A stretch of DNA of 64,000 nt from Luxibacter massiliensis (GCF_900604355.1 NZ_UWOE01000001.1:3100001-3164000), one strand, 5' to 3'. Counted from the stretch's first letter, positions 17,478-26,483 are shown. Program-made: numbers and translations. The notes: a model not told the origin generated them from the letters alone.

Positions 17478-18071
17478 ATGGAAGAAACAACAAAAACTAG
17501 AAAAAAACCAGAAAAGAAAAATATTTTATTGACCCTTTTTAGCGCCACCTTATATTTAAGCACATTTACATTTGGGGGCGGCTATGTCATCATTACCTTA
17601 CTGAAAAATAAGTTTGTAGATTATTACCACTGGATTGATGAGGAAGAAATGTTAGACCTGGTGGCAATTGCCCAGTCTTCTCCGGGGGCCATTGCCGTAA
17701 ACGGTGCCATTGTCGTAGGCTATAAGCTCTGCGGCCTCCCGGGAGTACTTGTATCTGTGGCAGGGGCAGTCATCCCGCCTATGGTTATCCTCTCTCTTGT
17801 GTCTATGTTCTATGAGGCTTTTCAGGGCAACCCCTATATTGCAGCTTTACTCGGGGGGATGACCGCCGGTGTGGGCGCCGTCATTGCCTCTGCAGCCTAT
17901 GATATGAGCTGTGCTGTTGTAAGATCTAAGGACTGGGTCCATATTGCTATTATGCTGATCTGCTTCTTAACCAGCTACTTTTTACACGTAAATATCGTAC
18001 TTATTATTGCCCTGACGGCCTTGTTCGGCCTCATAAGAACTTTTATCGAGGGGAGGAAAGGAAAAGCATGA
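17478..18071 (+). CDS. chrA: Short-chain chromate-transporter (CHR) family protein, first of pair
   Basis: 197 residues from ATG 17478 (AGGAGGG upstream). It is one CHR domain with about six membrane segments. It shows the signature FTFGGGYVIITLL and the AQSSPGAIAVNGAIVVGYKL stretch (short: SSPGAIAVN). Short CHR proteins occur as adjacent pairs that together equal one long ChrA. The substrate may be chromate or another oxyanion; the Firmicute pairs are poorly characterised. It overlaps the next gene by four bases (ATGA). Confidence 0.88.
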   Translation: MEETTKTRKKPEKKNILLTLFSATLYLSTFTFGGGYVIITLLKNKFVDYYHWIDEEEMLDLVAIAQSSPGAIAVNGAIVVGYKLCGLPGVLVSVAGAVIPPMVILSLVSMFYEAFQGNPYIAALLGGMTAGVGAVIASAAYDMSCAVVRSKDWVHIAIMLICFLTSYFLHVNIVLIIALTALFGLIRTFIEGRKGKA

Positions 18072-18631
18072 TCTATGTAAAATTGTTTCTCAGCTTCCTG
18101 CAGATTGGCTGTTTCAGCTTCGGCGGCGGATATGCCGCCATGCCTTTGATACAGGAACAGGTTGTCACCCTGCACCACTGGCTTTCCTTAAATGCGTTTA
18201 CTGATCTGGTAGCAATTGCTGAGATGACCCCCGGCCCCATAGCCGTAAATGCCGCCACTTTTGTAGGTACACAAATTGCCGGCGTACCAGGGGCGATAAT
18301 AGCCACTATAGGATGTATTCTGCCATCCTGCATCTTTGTTACCTTGCTTGCATCTGTTTATAGTAAATACCGCAGCCTCCCGCTGCTTAAGGGAACTCTT
18401 GCATCCCTTCGCCCTGCTGTGGTTGCAATGATAGCCAAAGCAGGACTTACAGTGATTCTGTCCTCCTTTTTTATAAATGGGGTGGTATCATTTGCACGCC
18501 AGGACATTTCTGTCAGGATGGTGCTGTATTTTATCCTTTCACTCATACTGCTGCGCAAGGTAAAGATGAATCCCATTTTAGTGATGGCATTGTGCGGTAT
18601 ACTTGAAGTCTTTTACTATGTTATCCGGTAA
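18068..18631 (+). CDS. chrA: Short-chain chromate-transporter (CHR) family protein, second of pair
   Basis: 187 residues, one CHR domain with FSFGGGYAAMPLIQEQVV and EMTPGPIAVNAATFVG. It is translationally coupled to the preceding gene. The two presumably assemble as antiparallel halves of one transporter in the membrane. The 3' end overlaps the 3' end of the convergent histidine kinase gene by 16 bases, so there is no room for a separate terminator. Confidence 0.88.
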   Translation: MIYVKLFLSFLQIGCFSFGGGYAAMPLIQEQVVTLHHWLSLNAFTDLVAIAEMTPGPIAVNAATFVGTQIAGVPGAIIATIGCILPSCIFVTLLASVYSKYRSLPLLKGTLASLRPAVVAMIAKAGLTVILSSFFINGVVSFARQDISVRMVLYFILSLILLRKVKMNPILVMALCGILEVFYYVIR

Positions 18632-20106
18632 GAAGTGTCCGGTGGGTATGCCTGGACTGTTATCTCGTCCAGCAGGGCATATTCATGCCAAAACCTGACA
18701 TAGGCGCCGCCAGATTTTATATTACCAATTTCAACGGATCCCCCCAGTAATTCTGACAATTGTTTTACGATATACAGGCCCAGGCCAGAATGTCCGCCTT
18801 TACTGGGACGGGCTTCATCCCCGCGGTAAAATCTCTGGAAAGCTTTTTCCATATCCTTTGGCCCAAACCCCTGTCCGGTGTCAGAGACAGAATAAAACAT
18901 GTATGTATCATCACATTGCACGGATATCTCTATCTGACCGCCGTCAGGAGTATATTCTATACTGTTTGTCACAATATTGTCCAGTATCCTTTCCACCTTA
19001 TTTATGTCTATATGCATCACATCGGGTATCCCATTTAATATTTTAAGGGCAACGCTTATTTTTTTCTCCTTTGCCTGTAATATATAGCCTTCCTTCTTCC
19101 TCTCCAGAAAATCAACTAGATTAACAGGCATTTTTATTATTTCCACGCTAAGAGAAGACAGATCTGAAGTATACTGCATCTGTTGGACCAAATTAATAAT
19201 TTTCCCTATATTCTCTTCTATAACCGAAACATACTGCTCTTGCTCCTCTGTAAGGTCAGTGTCATCAGCAATTGTTTCTGCATATGCCTTTATGACAGAC
19301 AGCGGGGACTTCATGTCATGTGCAAGCGCTCCCACTGTTTCTACATGCTCCTGTTCCATCTTCCACTGTGCGGACAGGGATTTTTTCAACTCTTTCTGCA
19401 TAGCCATAAAGGCCGCGCACAGCTCCCCCAATTCATTATTTGCCTGATAATCAATAGAGAAATCCAAATTTTTATTCTTTATCTGCTTAGCACCCTCTGT
19501 CAATATGCGCAAGGGTTTTGATATGCCCTTTGCAAATTTCTTGGAAAATAAGATTGAGAATAATACCAAATAAAGTATAGGAGAACATACAAAGATAAAT
19601 AATGTGCCCCGTATCCAGAGGTTATGATTGTTTACATCAGATAAACTCAGTGAATAAAGCACAGAGACCGCCCCTTGTATTTTACCAGTATGATCAATGA
19701 TGCCTATCACACGTATAAAATAACCTTCTGCACTGAATGTTGTATTTAATTTCTTAAACATATCCTCTTCCGATGAAAATAACTGCCCCTCAAACGAACC
19801 ATATATAATTTCTGCTTTATTATCTACAACCTGATAGAAAAAGTCATCCCCCCGGGTCAGTCCCCCTAAAGTGTCTTTACAAAAGGGAGACAATATATCT
19901 GTCCCCATCTCCTTCGCATACTGCTGGATCTGGGGAATCCTTCCTTCATAATAATTTGACGGATTTATGCTGCCGTCGCTGAGGCCATAGTTAAATGCAA
20001 TTGCCAATATTATGTAGGTGATAAGGGAAGCGGCGGCCGTGGATATAACAATATAGACCAAGGTCATACGGAACTGTGAACCTAAAGTACGATTTTTCAT
20101 TTTCAT
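18616..20106 (-). CDS. Sensor histidine kinase of the lantibiotic-immunity-like locus
   Basis: 496 residues. TM1 is near 15-35, with an outside sensor domain about 40-165, TM2 about 170-195, then HAMP. The DHp has the phospho-His in GALAHDMKSPLSVI. The HATPase has N box NIVTNSIEYTPDG, DTGQGFGPKD and GHSGLGLYIVKQL. It would phosphorylate the response regulator encoded 16 bases upstream. The sensor is larger than in short intramembrane-sensing (BceS-like) kinases, closer to NisK/SpaK-type kinases. It is last in the five-gene minus-strand operon. Confidence 0.92.
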   Translation of the reverse strand: MKMKNRTLGSQFRMTLVYIVISTAAASLITYIILAIAFNYGLSDGSINPSNYYEGRIPQIQQYAKEMGTDILSPFCKDTLGGLTRGDDFFYQVVDNKAEIIYGSFEGQLFSSEEDMFKKLNTTFSAEGYFIRVIGIIDHTGKIQGAVSVLYSLSLSDVNNHNLWIRGTLFIFVCSPILYLVLFSILFSKKFAKGISKPLRILTEGAKQIKNKNLDFSIDYQANNELGELCAAFMAMQKELKKSLSAQWKMEQEHVETVGALAHDMKSPLSVIKAYAETIADDTDLTEEQEQYVSVIEENIGKIINLVQQMQYTSDLSSLSVEIIKMPVNLVDFLERKKEGYILQAKEKKISVALKILNGIPDVMHIDINKVERILDNIVTNSIEYTPDGGQIEISVQCDDTYMFYSVSDTGQGFGPKDMEKAFQRFYRGDEARPSKGGHSGLGLYIVKQLSELLGGSVEIGNIKSGGAYVRFWHEYALLDEITVQAYPPDTSYRIT

Positions 20107-20122
20107 GGTATCCTGTCACCTT

Positions 20123-20818
20123 TCATATCTTATTCCATTTATATCCAATTCCCCACACTGTACAAATATACTGCTCTTTTGGGGGCGCTGCGGCAGAAAA
20201 TTTTGCCCTGATTTTCTTGACTCTCTCCACAACGGTAGTATTGTCGCCTGTGCTGTCATATCCCCATACACTTTCATAAATCTGCTCTTTGGTAAACACT
20301 TGCCCTGCATGAAGGGCGAGAAACTCCACAATATCATACTCTGTTTTTGTCAAGGGGATGTCCGTCCCCTGAATCTTCACAGTACGCCCCTGCATATCCA
20401 GGGCCAAATGCCCAAAGGACAGCCTGGTCCTTTTATTTTCCCCCTCCATATAGGCGGATCGCTTTTCCCGCCGCAGGTTAGCTTCAATCCTCGCCATCAG
20501 TTCCCGGACCCCAAAGGGTTTTGTAATATAGTCATCTCCGCCAAGTGTAAATCCTTTAATTATATCCATCTCCGACTGCCTGGCACTTAAAAATAAAATA
20601 GGGCAAAAGACCTTTTCGCGTATGGCCCTGCATACTTCAAACCCATCTGCTTTTGGCATCATAATATCAAGAATAATTAAATCCGGCATTTCGGCTGCCA
20701 GCTCAATCCCTCTCTGGCCGTCATATGCCGCCAATACTTCATGTCCGTTTTTCTTTAATTTTTTCTCCAGCAGAGAAACCAGATCCACCTCATCGTCGAT
20801 AATTAGAATTTTACTCAT
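20123..20818 (-). CDS. OmpR-family response regulator
   Basis: 231 residues. The receiver has Asp9-Asp10 and phospho-acceptor Asp51 (LIILDIMMPKADG). The C-terminal winged helix has LTKTEYDIVEFLALH and VWGYDSTGDNTTVVERVKKIR. It is the partner of the kinase that follows. It lies 25 bases after the ABC permease genes and probably controls them, as in lantibiotic self-immunity loci. Confidence 0.93.
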   Translation of the reverse strand: MSKILIIDDEVDLVSLLEKKLKKNGHEVLAAYDGQRGIELAAEMPDLIILDIMMPKADGFEVCRAIREKVFCPILFLSARQSEMDIIKGFTLGGDDYITKPFGVRELMARIEANLRREKRSAYMEGENKRTRLSFGHLALDMQGRTVKIQGTDIPLTKTEYDIVEFLALHAGQVFTKEQIYESVWGYDSTGDNTTVVERVKKIRAKFSAAAPPKEQYICTVWGIGYKWNKI

Positions 20819-20843
20819 AGCGCCAGCGCCCCCTTATGAAAAC

Positions 20844-21602
20844 CTATTCCCTGGATTTTGGCCCCTCCCAGTTATGGAACCAGGCCAGTCCCCCTGCCAA
20901 AAAAATAATACTAAAAACAATGCTCAAAACAACAGCCAGCACAAATTGTCTGATAACACCAGAAGCCGCCTCAGACATCAGGGATAAGGACATAGGGAAC
21001 ATTGCCATCTTCACAGGATATGTCCACGGCAGAACATACCACAGTTTATCCCCGAGGGATGTTGTCCCCATCAGGACTGCCATCAGAATCCCGGCTATGC
21101 CCAGGCCGGCAGAGGCCCCCATACCCCATGTAAAACTGACCCATACATGGATGGCCAGTATAGGGAGGGAGCCGCACACTGCCAGCAAGGAAGCAGCTAA
21201 AAATAAAACTGCGCCTATATTGCCACTCCGAACCAATTTTAACCCTATACAAATCATCAGTGTAGTTAGAATTGTGCAGATTGTCAAGGATATTACGGAT
21301 AGGAAGAATTTTCCTAAATACAGCTTCCCCTTCGGCACTACTATATTTAACAGATTATTAAAATTTCCGGCAGCCTCCTCCTCATAAATATAGTACCCTG
21401 TTATAACGCCAATCCCCACGGGCATCATGAGAGCTGCCCAGACCATATAGAACGCCTCATATATGAATTCCACTGATAGATCCGCCCGGTAAGCACAATA
21501 GGCAGCCATACATGCGGAAAAACAAAGGGGCAGGAAAAAGATGAGCCAGCGGATAATTGTACGTTTTGTTTTCAGCCATTCAGATAGTACTACCCTTATC
21601 AT
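20844..21602 (-). CDS. ABC permease, lantibiotic-immunity (MutG/SpaG-like)
   Basis: 252 residues from ATG 21602, with AGGAGGG upstream; a longer in-frame start at 21623 would extend further into the preceding gene. There are about six membrane segments, beginning with the short basic N-terminus MIRVVLSEWLKTKRTIIRW, typical of LanG permeases. It overlaps the LanE-like gene by four bases (ATGA). With its partner and the ATPase it would expel a cationic peptide from the membrane. Confidence 0.82.
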   Translation of the reverse strand: MIRVVLSEWLKTKRTIIRWLIFFLPLCFSACMAAYCAYRADLSVEFIYEAFYMVWAALMMPVGIGVITGYYIYEEEAAGNFNNLLNIVVPKGKLYLGKFFLSVISLTICTILTTLMICIGLKLVRSGNIGAVLFLAASLLAVCGSLPILAIHVWVSFTWGMGASAGLGIAGILMAVLMGTTSLGDKLWYVLPWTYPVKMAMFPMSLSLMSEAASGVIRQFVLAVVLSIVFSIIFLAGGLAWFHNWEGPKSRE

Positions 21603-22375
21603 AGTTCCCTCCTGCCAAACCATATTCCAGTTGCGGTGGTCAGCACAGCCAAAAATAAAGCCGAAGCCGCTATCCCCAAAGGGATAACCCCTGTATTTAA
21701 CAGAGCGCTTCCAGAATCAAGAAGCACGCCGTTTGGATGTACCCCGACTACAGGGCACATAAGCCTGGCAGCATGGCTCCAGGGACATAAAAACCAAAAA
21801 TCTGTGGGCGCTAATAGAACCCCTATAGTGGACCCCAGAAATCCCACGCCTATACTTATCAGGATCCCCCCCGCCGCTGCAGTCCACAGCTGAAATGGTA
21901 TCAGGGCCAGTGACGTAAACCAGCATAACAGGCCTGCCGCCAAAATCTTTCCCAGGGGCATGGTTCCTTCTGCCGCAAAAAGGCCAGTAGCTATTACGAT
22001 GATAATCAATATTACTGTAGACAAGAAGGAAATAACAGCCATTCCTGCAACTTTATTGACCCAGATTTTAAAGGGGGAAATATTGTGTGAACACAACGCC
22101 CGGTATCTGCCCGCTTTTCTCTCCTGTGAGTCTGCCAGGCCGGCAAATATCCCCATGCCCAGGGGCAGGAAGAGCACGGGCCACCAATTATATATCATAG
22201 CTAGGAAGGACAGCCAGCTTGTTCCCGTATATCCGCTGGCCGCTGCTGTAGGATTACTGTTTATAATCATGCCCGTTGCAATGGCATAGACCGCGAAAAA
22301 GGCCGGAATAAAAATAATCAATTTTGCTGTAAATGTCCTCTTATATTTCAGCAGTTCAGCTCCAATCTGTCCCAT
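21599..22375 (-). CDS. ABC permease, lantibiotic-immunity (MutE/SpaE-like)
   Basis: 258 residues, about six membrane segments. The N-terminus MGQIGAELLKYKRTF is followed by an extracellular loop and the YNWWPVLFLPLGMGIFAGL motif, a recognisable feature of MutE/EpiE-type permeases. It begins on the stop codon of the ATPase gene (TAATG). It forms the immunity transporter with the flanking permease and ATPase. Confidence 0.84.
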   Translation of the reverse strand: MGQIGAELLKYKRTFTAKLIIFIPAFFAVYAIATGMIINSNPTAAASGYTGTSWLSFLAMIYNWWPVLFLPLGMGIFAGLADSQERKAGRYRALCSHNISPFKIWVNKVAGMAVISFLSTVILIIIVIATGLFAAEGTMPLGKILAAGLLCWFTSLALIPFQLWTAAAGGILISIGVGFLGSTIGVLLAPTDFWFLCPWSHAARLMCPVVGVHPNGVLLDSGSALLNTGVIPLGIAASALFLAVLTTATGIWFGRREL

Positions 22376-23094
22376 TATCCTCTTCCTCCCTTCAAGACTA
22401 CCTCTGTAAAAAATTGTTCCAGATTCTCATACCCAAGGCTTTCATCCCGGGAATCGGGAACTCCCTGGAATAATAACTTTCCATTACTGATAATACCTAT
22501 CTCATCGACTACCTGCGCAACTTCAGATAATATATGGCTGGATAAGATAACCGTAATTCCCTGGGACGGGAAGGATGAAATAAGTTCCCTCAGTTCTTGA
22601 ATCCCAAATGGGTCGAGTCCGTTTGTAGGTTCGTCCAAAATCAGCAATTTGGGATTATTTAGGAGCGCGGACGCAATGCCAAGTCTCTGTTTCATGCCAA
22701 GCGAAAATTGGGACACTCTCTTCTTGCCTGTATCTTTCAGATCGACAATGCCCAATACTTCATCAATACGTGTTTCTGGGATTCTAAGAAGTTTTGTATG
22801 GACCATAAGATTTTCCCTGGCAGTCAGGTTCCCGTATAGAGCCGGTGATTCAATCAGAGAGCTAATCTCAGAGAGAAAGGCTCTTTTCCAGGGTTTTCTA
22901 TTAAATAGGATTGAACCGCCAGTCGGCCGCAGCAAGCCTACAATCAATTTTAACGTAGTGGACTTTCCCGCCCCGTTGGGCCCCAGCAGTCCGTATATAC
23001 TGTTTCTTTTGACCTGCAGAGAAAGATTGCAGATAGCCTGATGCCTGCCATAGTATTTTGTCAAATTTTTTGTTTCCAGAATCAAATCTTCCAT
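22375..23094 (-). CDS. ABC transporter ATPase, lantibiotic-immunity (LanF-like)
   Basis: 239 residues. Walker A is GPNGAGKST, the signature is FSLGMKQRLGIA, Walker B is LLILDEPTNGLD, and the switch His is in SSHILSEV. It powers the two permeases downstream. It is the first gene of the minus-strand operon, with GGAGG before the ATG. No lantibiotic precursor, dehydratase or cyclase gene is nearby, so the module is either orphan self-protection or a resistance determinant against foreign peptides. Confidence 0.9.
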   Translation of the reverse strand: MEDLILETKNLTKYYGRHQAICNLSLQVKRNSIYGLLGPNGAGKSTTLKLIVGLLRPTGGSILFNRKPWKRAFLSEISSLIESPALYGNLTARENLMVHTKLLRIPETRIDEVLGIVDLKDTGKKRVSQFSLGMKQRLGIASALLNNPKLLILDEPTNGLDPFGIQELRELISSFPSQGITVILSSHILSEVAQVVDEIGIISNGKLLFQGVPDSRDESLGYENLEQFFTEVVLKGGRG

Positions 23095-23523
23095 TGTGTA
23101 TCTTCCCTCCTGTAATATTAAAAGCTACTTGTTTCTGCTGGCATAAGTCCCCCTGCTTTCGGAACATATTTATTAATTCATGCCCTATCTGGGTAAAACC
23201 GCCCGCTACAAGCAATAACTCATTAAACACACTTTAGCATATAAAAATAACCAATCTATAACCGTTTAAAATATTACGCCCAAAGAACACCCCACAATGT
23301 ATACCCCCAGTCAAAAACCCCGCCGCAAGCATACGGGGCATCAAACTAGCAGCGATGCAGGCATGGGGGTATTAGACCCTGGCGGCAGCCGCCAAATGGA
23401 CATGTAAACATGTCCCCTTGGCTTGCTGCCCTCGGAAATAAATATGCCTTTAAATAAAAACCTCCGGGCGCCAACACGGGGCACCCGGAGGTAAAAGATT
23501 ACCAGAGGATTATAGGTTTTTTA
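23095..23523. other. Structured intergenic region upstream of the LanF-like gene
   Basis: No gene is visible. The first 180 bases (23095-23275) are ordinary. From 23278 to 23500 the sequence is GC-rich and full of dyads. They include a minus-strand GCCCCG...CGGGG-TTTTTG terminator-like hairpin (about 23315-23340), a GGACATG-TAAA-CATGTCC dyad (about 23397-23416), TACCCCC/GGGGGTA ends (about 23301 and 23370), and the strong terminator listed separately. The segment 23278-23293 also matches the dispersed repeat family. It may be one large structured RNA or stacked terminators. Confidence 0.5.
23446..23494 (-). terminator. Terminator after VOC gene (minus strand)
   Basis: ACCTCCGGGCGCC (23459-23471) pairs with GGGCACCCGGAGGT (about 23479-23492). 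On the minus strand the stem is followed by TTTTTATTTAAA. It ends the ABC/VOC operon. Confidence 0.85.
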
Positions 23524-24012
23524 TCAATCTTTGACTTCCTTCATATGGAAAAGCTTTTCCATGGGGTTGTCATCTGTCTTAAACTGGAGGATTTCATAGA
23601 ACATCTTACTATGTTCCATATCATCCATATACACATATTTGGCACGGGGAGATTCCCCTGTCTGGCTCGTTATCATGCCCAACCCTTCACAGCGTTTAAT
23701 CTCTTCATCCACATCCTCGCAGCGGAACGCGATATGATGGGGGCCTTCACCGTATTTTTCTAAGCTTTCATGCCATGCAGTATCTCCCTCTCCTATGGGT
23801 TCCAACATCTCAATCTGTGTATTATGCAGGTTAAACAACACCTGTTTTACCTTTCCGCTAGAAGGTTTTCCATGATATTTTTGGTTTTCTGGGTTGGATT
23901 CGAAAATAGGCGGTACCTCAACCCCCAAAAAATCTGCCAGCTGCTTTGCTGATTTATTAATGTCTTTCACAATGATTCCTATTTGAACAACAATATTAGA
24001 ACGAAGGTTCAT
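23524..24012 (-). CDS. VOC-family protein, methylmalonyl-CoA-epimerase-like
   Basis: 162 residues with two VOC half-modules. Metal-ligand positions are IEMLEP (Glu), PHHIAFRC (His) and MFYEIL (Glu). The first ligand position, usually His in DHIGIAV, is Gln here (VVQIGIIV). The overall pattern (FLGVEVP, YGEGPHHIAF) is nearest to methylmalonyl-CoA epimerase, but the operon has no mutase or carboxylase genes. A different small-molecule isomerase or lyase is therefore likely. It is the last gene of a minus-strand operon that also holds another VOC gene. Confidence 0.75.
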   Translation of the reverse strand: MNLRSNIVVQIGIIVKDINKSAKQLADFLGVEVPPIFESNPENQKYHGKPSSGKVKQVLFNLHNTQIEMLEPIGEGDTAWHESLEKYGEGPHHIAFRCEDVDEEIKRCEGLGMITSQTGESPRAKYVYMDDMEHSKMFYEILQFKTDDNPMEKLFHMKEVKD

Positions 24013-24052
24013 TTCTAATTTCCTGCCTTTCTTTATAATATAGATAAACTTT

Positions 24053-24964
24053 TTATACCATCCGGTTTTCCAGATATCTCACAACAGAGGCGTCAAAATG
24101 GCTGACATCCTGACAGCCTGTCATCCCCATTAGATATGCAAGATCAGCTGTAATTTTCTGAATTTTTGCTTTTACGCCATCGGCGCCTTTCTCTCCCAAC
24201 GGCCCCATCAGCGCACGCCCCACTCCGGCAGCGCTTGCGCCCAGCGCCATTGTCTTATAAACATCTGCGCCGCTTTCCAGGCAGCAATCCACGAAAACCG
24301 GCATCGTGCCGCCGACAGCTTTCAAAATCTCGGGCAATACCATAAGCGGCGGCGCTGCATAGTCAATAATTGCATTATGATGGGAAACGATCATTCCCGC
24401 CGCCCCCATCTCAGCGCATTTGCGGGCATCCTGTACGCTTAGAACACCTTTTACAATAAAGGGAAGTTTAGATTCCCTCACAAACCCTTTCATATCTTCC
24501 AAGCTTTTTGCTGCCATTTTGTGGCCTTCCAATGTCATGTATTTTCCATTTCTGGCAAATGGATGATCCACATCCATGCCCACTGCAAGTGCGCCGCAGC
24601 TCTCTGCATGCCTTATTTCCCGCAGAACTTCTTCCGGGTCTTCATAGGGTTTAATAATCTTAACGACCTTTGCCCCTGTGCCTATCATTTTTTCCAGTTC
24701 TTCATCGCTTCCCAGGCCGGCCCATACAAGGGCGCCCGCTGCTGCTGCGCCTCTTGCCATTTCTACCATGCCGTCCCTGCAGATTCCTTCAAGATGGGAC
24801 AGGGCTGCAGTCATTACTGGTGTAGCAAATTTTTCTCCAAAAAGTTCAAACTCTGTGGATGGCTCTGCGGTATCTATGACACGCATTTCCAAAACCAGTG
24901 ATTCCAGATACTGGCGGGTGATCCTGTTAGAGATACGGCCCCCCATCACTTTTAAATTATCCAT
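24053..24964 (-). CDS. FMN-dependent alpha-hydroxy-acid dehydrogenase-like TIM-barrel protein
   Basis: 303 residues. Features are PVMTAALSHLEG, the FMN-contacting Lys in LPFIVKGVLSVQDA, GMIVSHHNAIIDYAAPPL in the active-site position, and MPVFVDCCLESGADVYKTMALGA for phosphate binding (short: SGADVYKTMALGA). In glycolate/lactate oxidases the active-site motif is SNHGxRQ. Here the His is kept, but the substrate-binding Arg is absent (Ile). The protein is also shorter than the usual about 360 residues. It probably acts on an unusual hydroxyacid or in a redox step other than oxygen-dependent oxidation; the product is unknown. Confidence 0.75.
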   Translation of the reverse strand: MDNLKVMGGRISNRITRQYLESLVLEMRVIDTAEPSTEFELFGEKFATPVMTAALSHLEGICRDGMVEMARGAAAAGALVWAGLGSDEELEKMIGTGAKVVKIIKPYEDPEEVLREIRHAESCGALAVGMDVDHPFARNGKYMTLEGHKMAAKSLEDMKGFVRESKLPFIVKGVLSVQDARKCAEMGAAGMIVSHHNAIIDYAAPPLMVLPEILKAVGGTMPVFVDCCLESGADVYKTMALGASAAGVGRALMGPLGEKGADGVKAKIQKITADLAYLMGMTGCQDVSHFDASVVRYLENRMV

Positions 24965-25000
24965 AATAATTCGTCCCCTCTGTCTTCTGCGGAATAAATT

Positions 25001-25546
25001 TTAGACATCCAGTTTATTTTTCATTATTTCTTCGCCTTTTACCATTTTTTCTGGATGCTCATTTACATAGTCGATAATCGGTGTATTGTCTAAATCACAC
25101 TTAACGTTAAATTCAATTCCCAGCTGCTCTGTTGTATCTATAAAGGAATATGTACGAGTCTTATTGTACCCTACATGATAAGGCTTTGGAGCGCCAATCT
25201 CCTGCAGTGCGTTGTAGGCTTCCTCTATATCCGGTACGATAAAGCTCATGTGCTGGAACCCATTTCCTCCGTTTTTCTCATATGTCTCTTTCCATGGACT
25301 GGGCGCCTCGCCAGGCTGTACCATCTCCACATTCAGCTGATTATTAAAGTGGAACACTGCCAGCTTGCAGTCAGAATAATCTCCGCGGCTGCCCCTGTAA
25401 AAAGCAGGTGTTTTTTCTGTAGGTGGAACATACTGTATTTCCGGCATTTCAAACCCAAATATTTTCGCCCAGTTTGCAGCAACTTTTTCTACGTCATCTA
25501 CTACCATTGCGATATGGCAGACAACATCTGTACCCATTTTAGACAT
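25001..25546 (-). CDS. VOC-family protein
   Basis: 181 residues, two VOC modules with a complete likely metal site: His12 (VCHIAMVV), Glu in LNVEMVQP, His in FQHMSFIV and Glu in LGIEFNVK. A C-terminal helix of about 25 residues extends the fold. VOC enzymes catalyse isomerisation, lyase or dioxygenase reactions; none can be chosen here. It follows the sugar ABC transporter genes and precedes the FMN enzyme, suggesting a joint catabolic step. GGAGG precedes the ATG. Confidence 0.78.
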   Translation of the reverse strand: MSKMGTDVVCHIAMVVDDVEKVAANWAKIFGFEMPEIQYVPPTEKTPAFYRGSRGDYSDCKLAVFHFNNQLNVEMVQPGEAPSPWKETYEKNGGNGFQHMSFIVPDIEEAYNALQEIGAPKPYHVGYNKTRTYSFIDTTEQLGIEFNVKCDLDNTPIIDYVNEHPEKMVKGEEIMKNKLDV

Positions 25547-25637
25547 AATTATGTCCTCCTTTTTTGTTAATTATATTATTTATTGATAAGAACCGGCCTC
25601 ATGGCCTGTTCTTTATCTCAGATAAATGCTGTGCGGA

Positions 25638-26483
25638 TTACCCCTTCACAGCCCCCGCGGAAAGTCCGCTGATAAAGTATTTCTGTCCAATGACTCCTAT
25701 AATTGCAACCGGAAGGATGATCAAGGTTCCTGCTGCCGACGCCTCACCCCAGCTTAAATCCAGGCTGTTGATAATCAGCGCAATAGCGGTAGGCGCCGTG
25801 GACGCATTTTTTGAAGTCAAAATCATTGCAAAGAAAAATTCATTCCAGGCAGAAGTAAATGTCAGAATACTCACAGACGCCAGAGAAGGAACCGATATAG
25901 GCAGGATGACCCTTACAAATGTGGACAATGCATTGCTCCCGTCAATTGCAGCAGCCTCCTCCAGCTCCCTTGGAATGGACTTATAAAATCCCCACAGCGT
26001 CCATACTACAAGGGGCAGTCCAAAAGTAGTATATACGAGAACCAGTCCTGTCCTGGTATCCAGAAGCCCCAGTGTCTTAAAAGTATTAAATACCGGAATG
26101 ACAATCGCCATCGATGGAATCATGCGGAGGAACAGGTAAGAAAACGGCAGGAACATTCCCCCGGGCAGTTTAAACCGTGACATTCCATATGCACACAGAG
26201 CCCCTGTAATTCCGCATAAAAGTGTTGTGGCAACTGCTATGATCAAGCTGTTTAAAAGACGGTTCAAAAAATCCTGCCCCGCAAAAACAGACTTATATGC
26301 TGTGAAAATGGGTTCAAAAATAAGAACCAGCGGCCTTTCATATAAATCCACCAATGTGATGACGGATGTCCTCACCATCCACAGTATGGGAAGGAAGATC
26401 ATCACTACCACAAGAATCCCCACAACTGTCAGCAGCGCATTGGTGATATTTTTCTTTTTAAACCGTTTACGTGTGTGATCCAT
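25638..26483 (-). CDS. Carbohydrate ABC transporter permease (MalG type)
   Basis: 281 residues, six membrane segments. It carries the permease EAA loop EELEEAAAIDGSNALSTFVRV (in part: EEAAAIDGSNALSTF) that docks the ATPase. It pairs with the MalF-type permease 12 bases upstream. No ATPase gene is in the operon, so a shared MsmK-like ATPase elsewhere must energise it. AGGAGGG precedes the ATG. Confidence 0.92.
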   Translation of the reverse strand: MDHTRKRFKKKNITNALLTVVGILVVVMIFLPILWMVRTSVITLVDLYERPLVLIFEPIFTAYKSVFAGQDFLNRLLNSLIIAVATTLLCGITGALCAYGMSRFKLPGGMFLPFSYLFLRMIPSMAIVIPVFNTFKTLGLLDTRTGLVLVYTTFGLPLVVWTLWGFYKSIPRELEEAAAIDGSNALSTFVRVILPISVPSLASVSILTFTSAWNEFFFAMILTSKNASTAPTAIALIINSLDLSWGEASAAGTLIILPVAIIGVIGQKYFISGLSAGAVKG

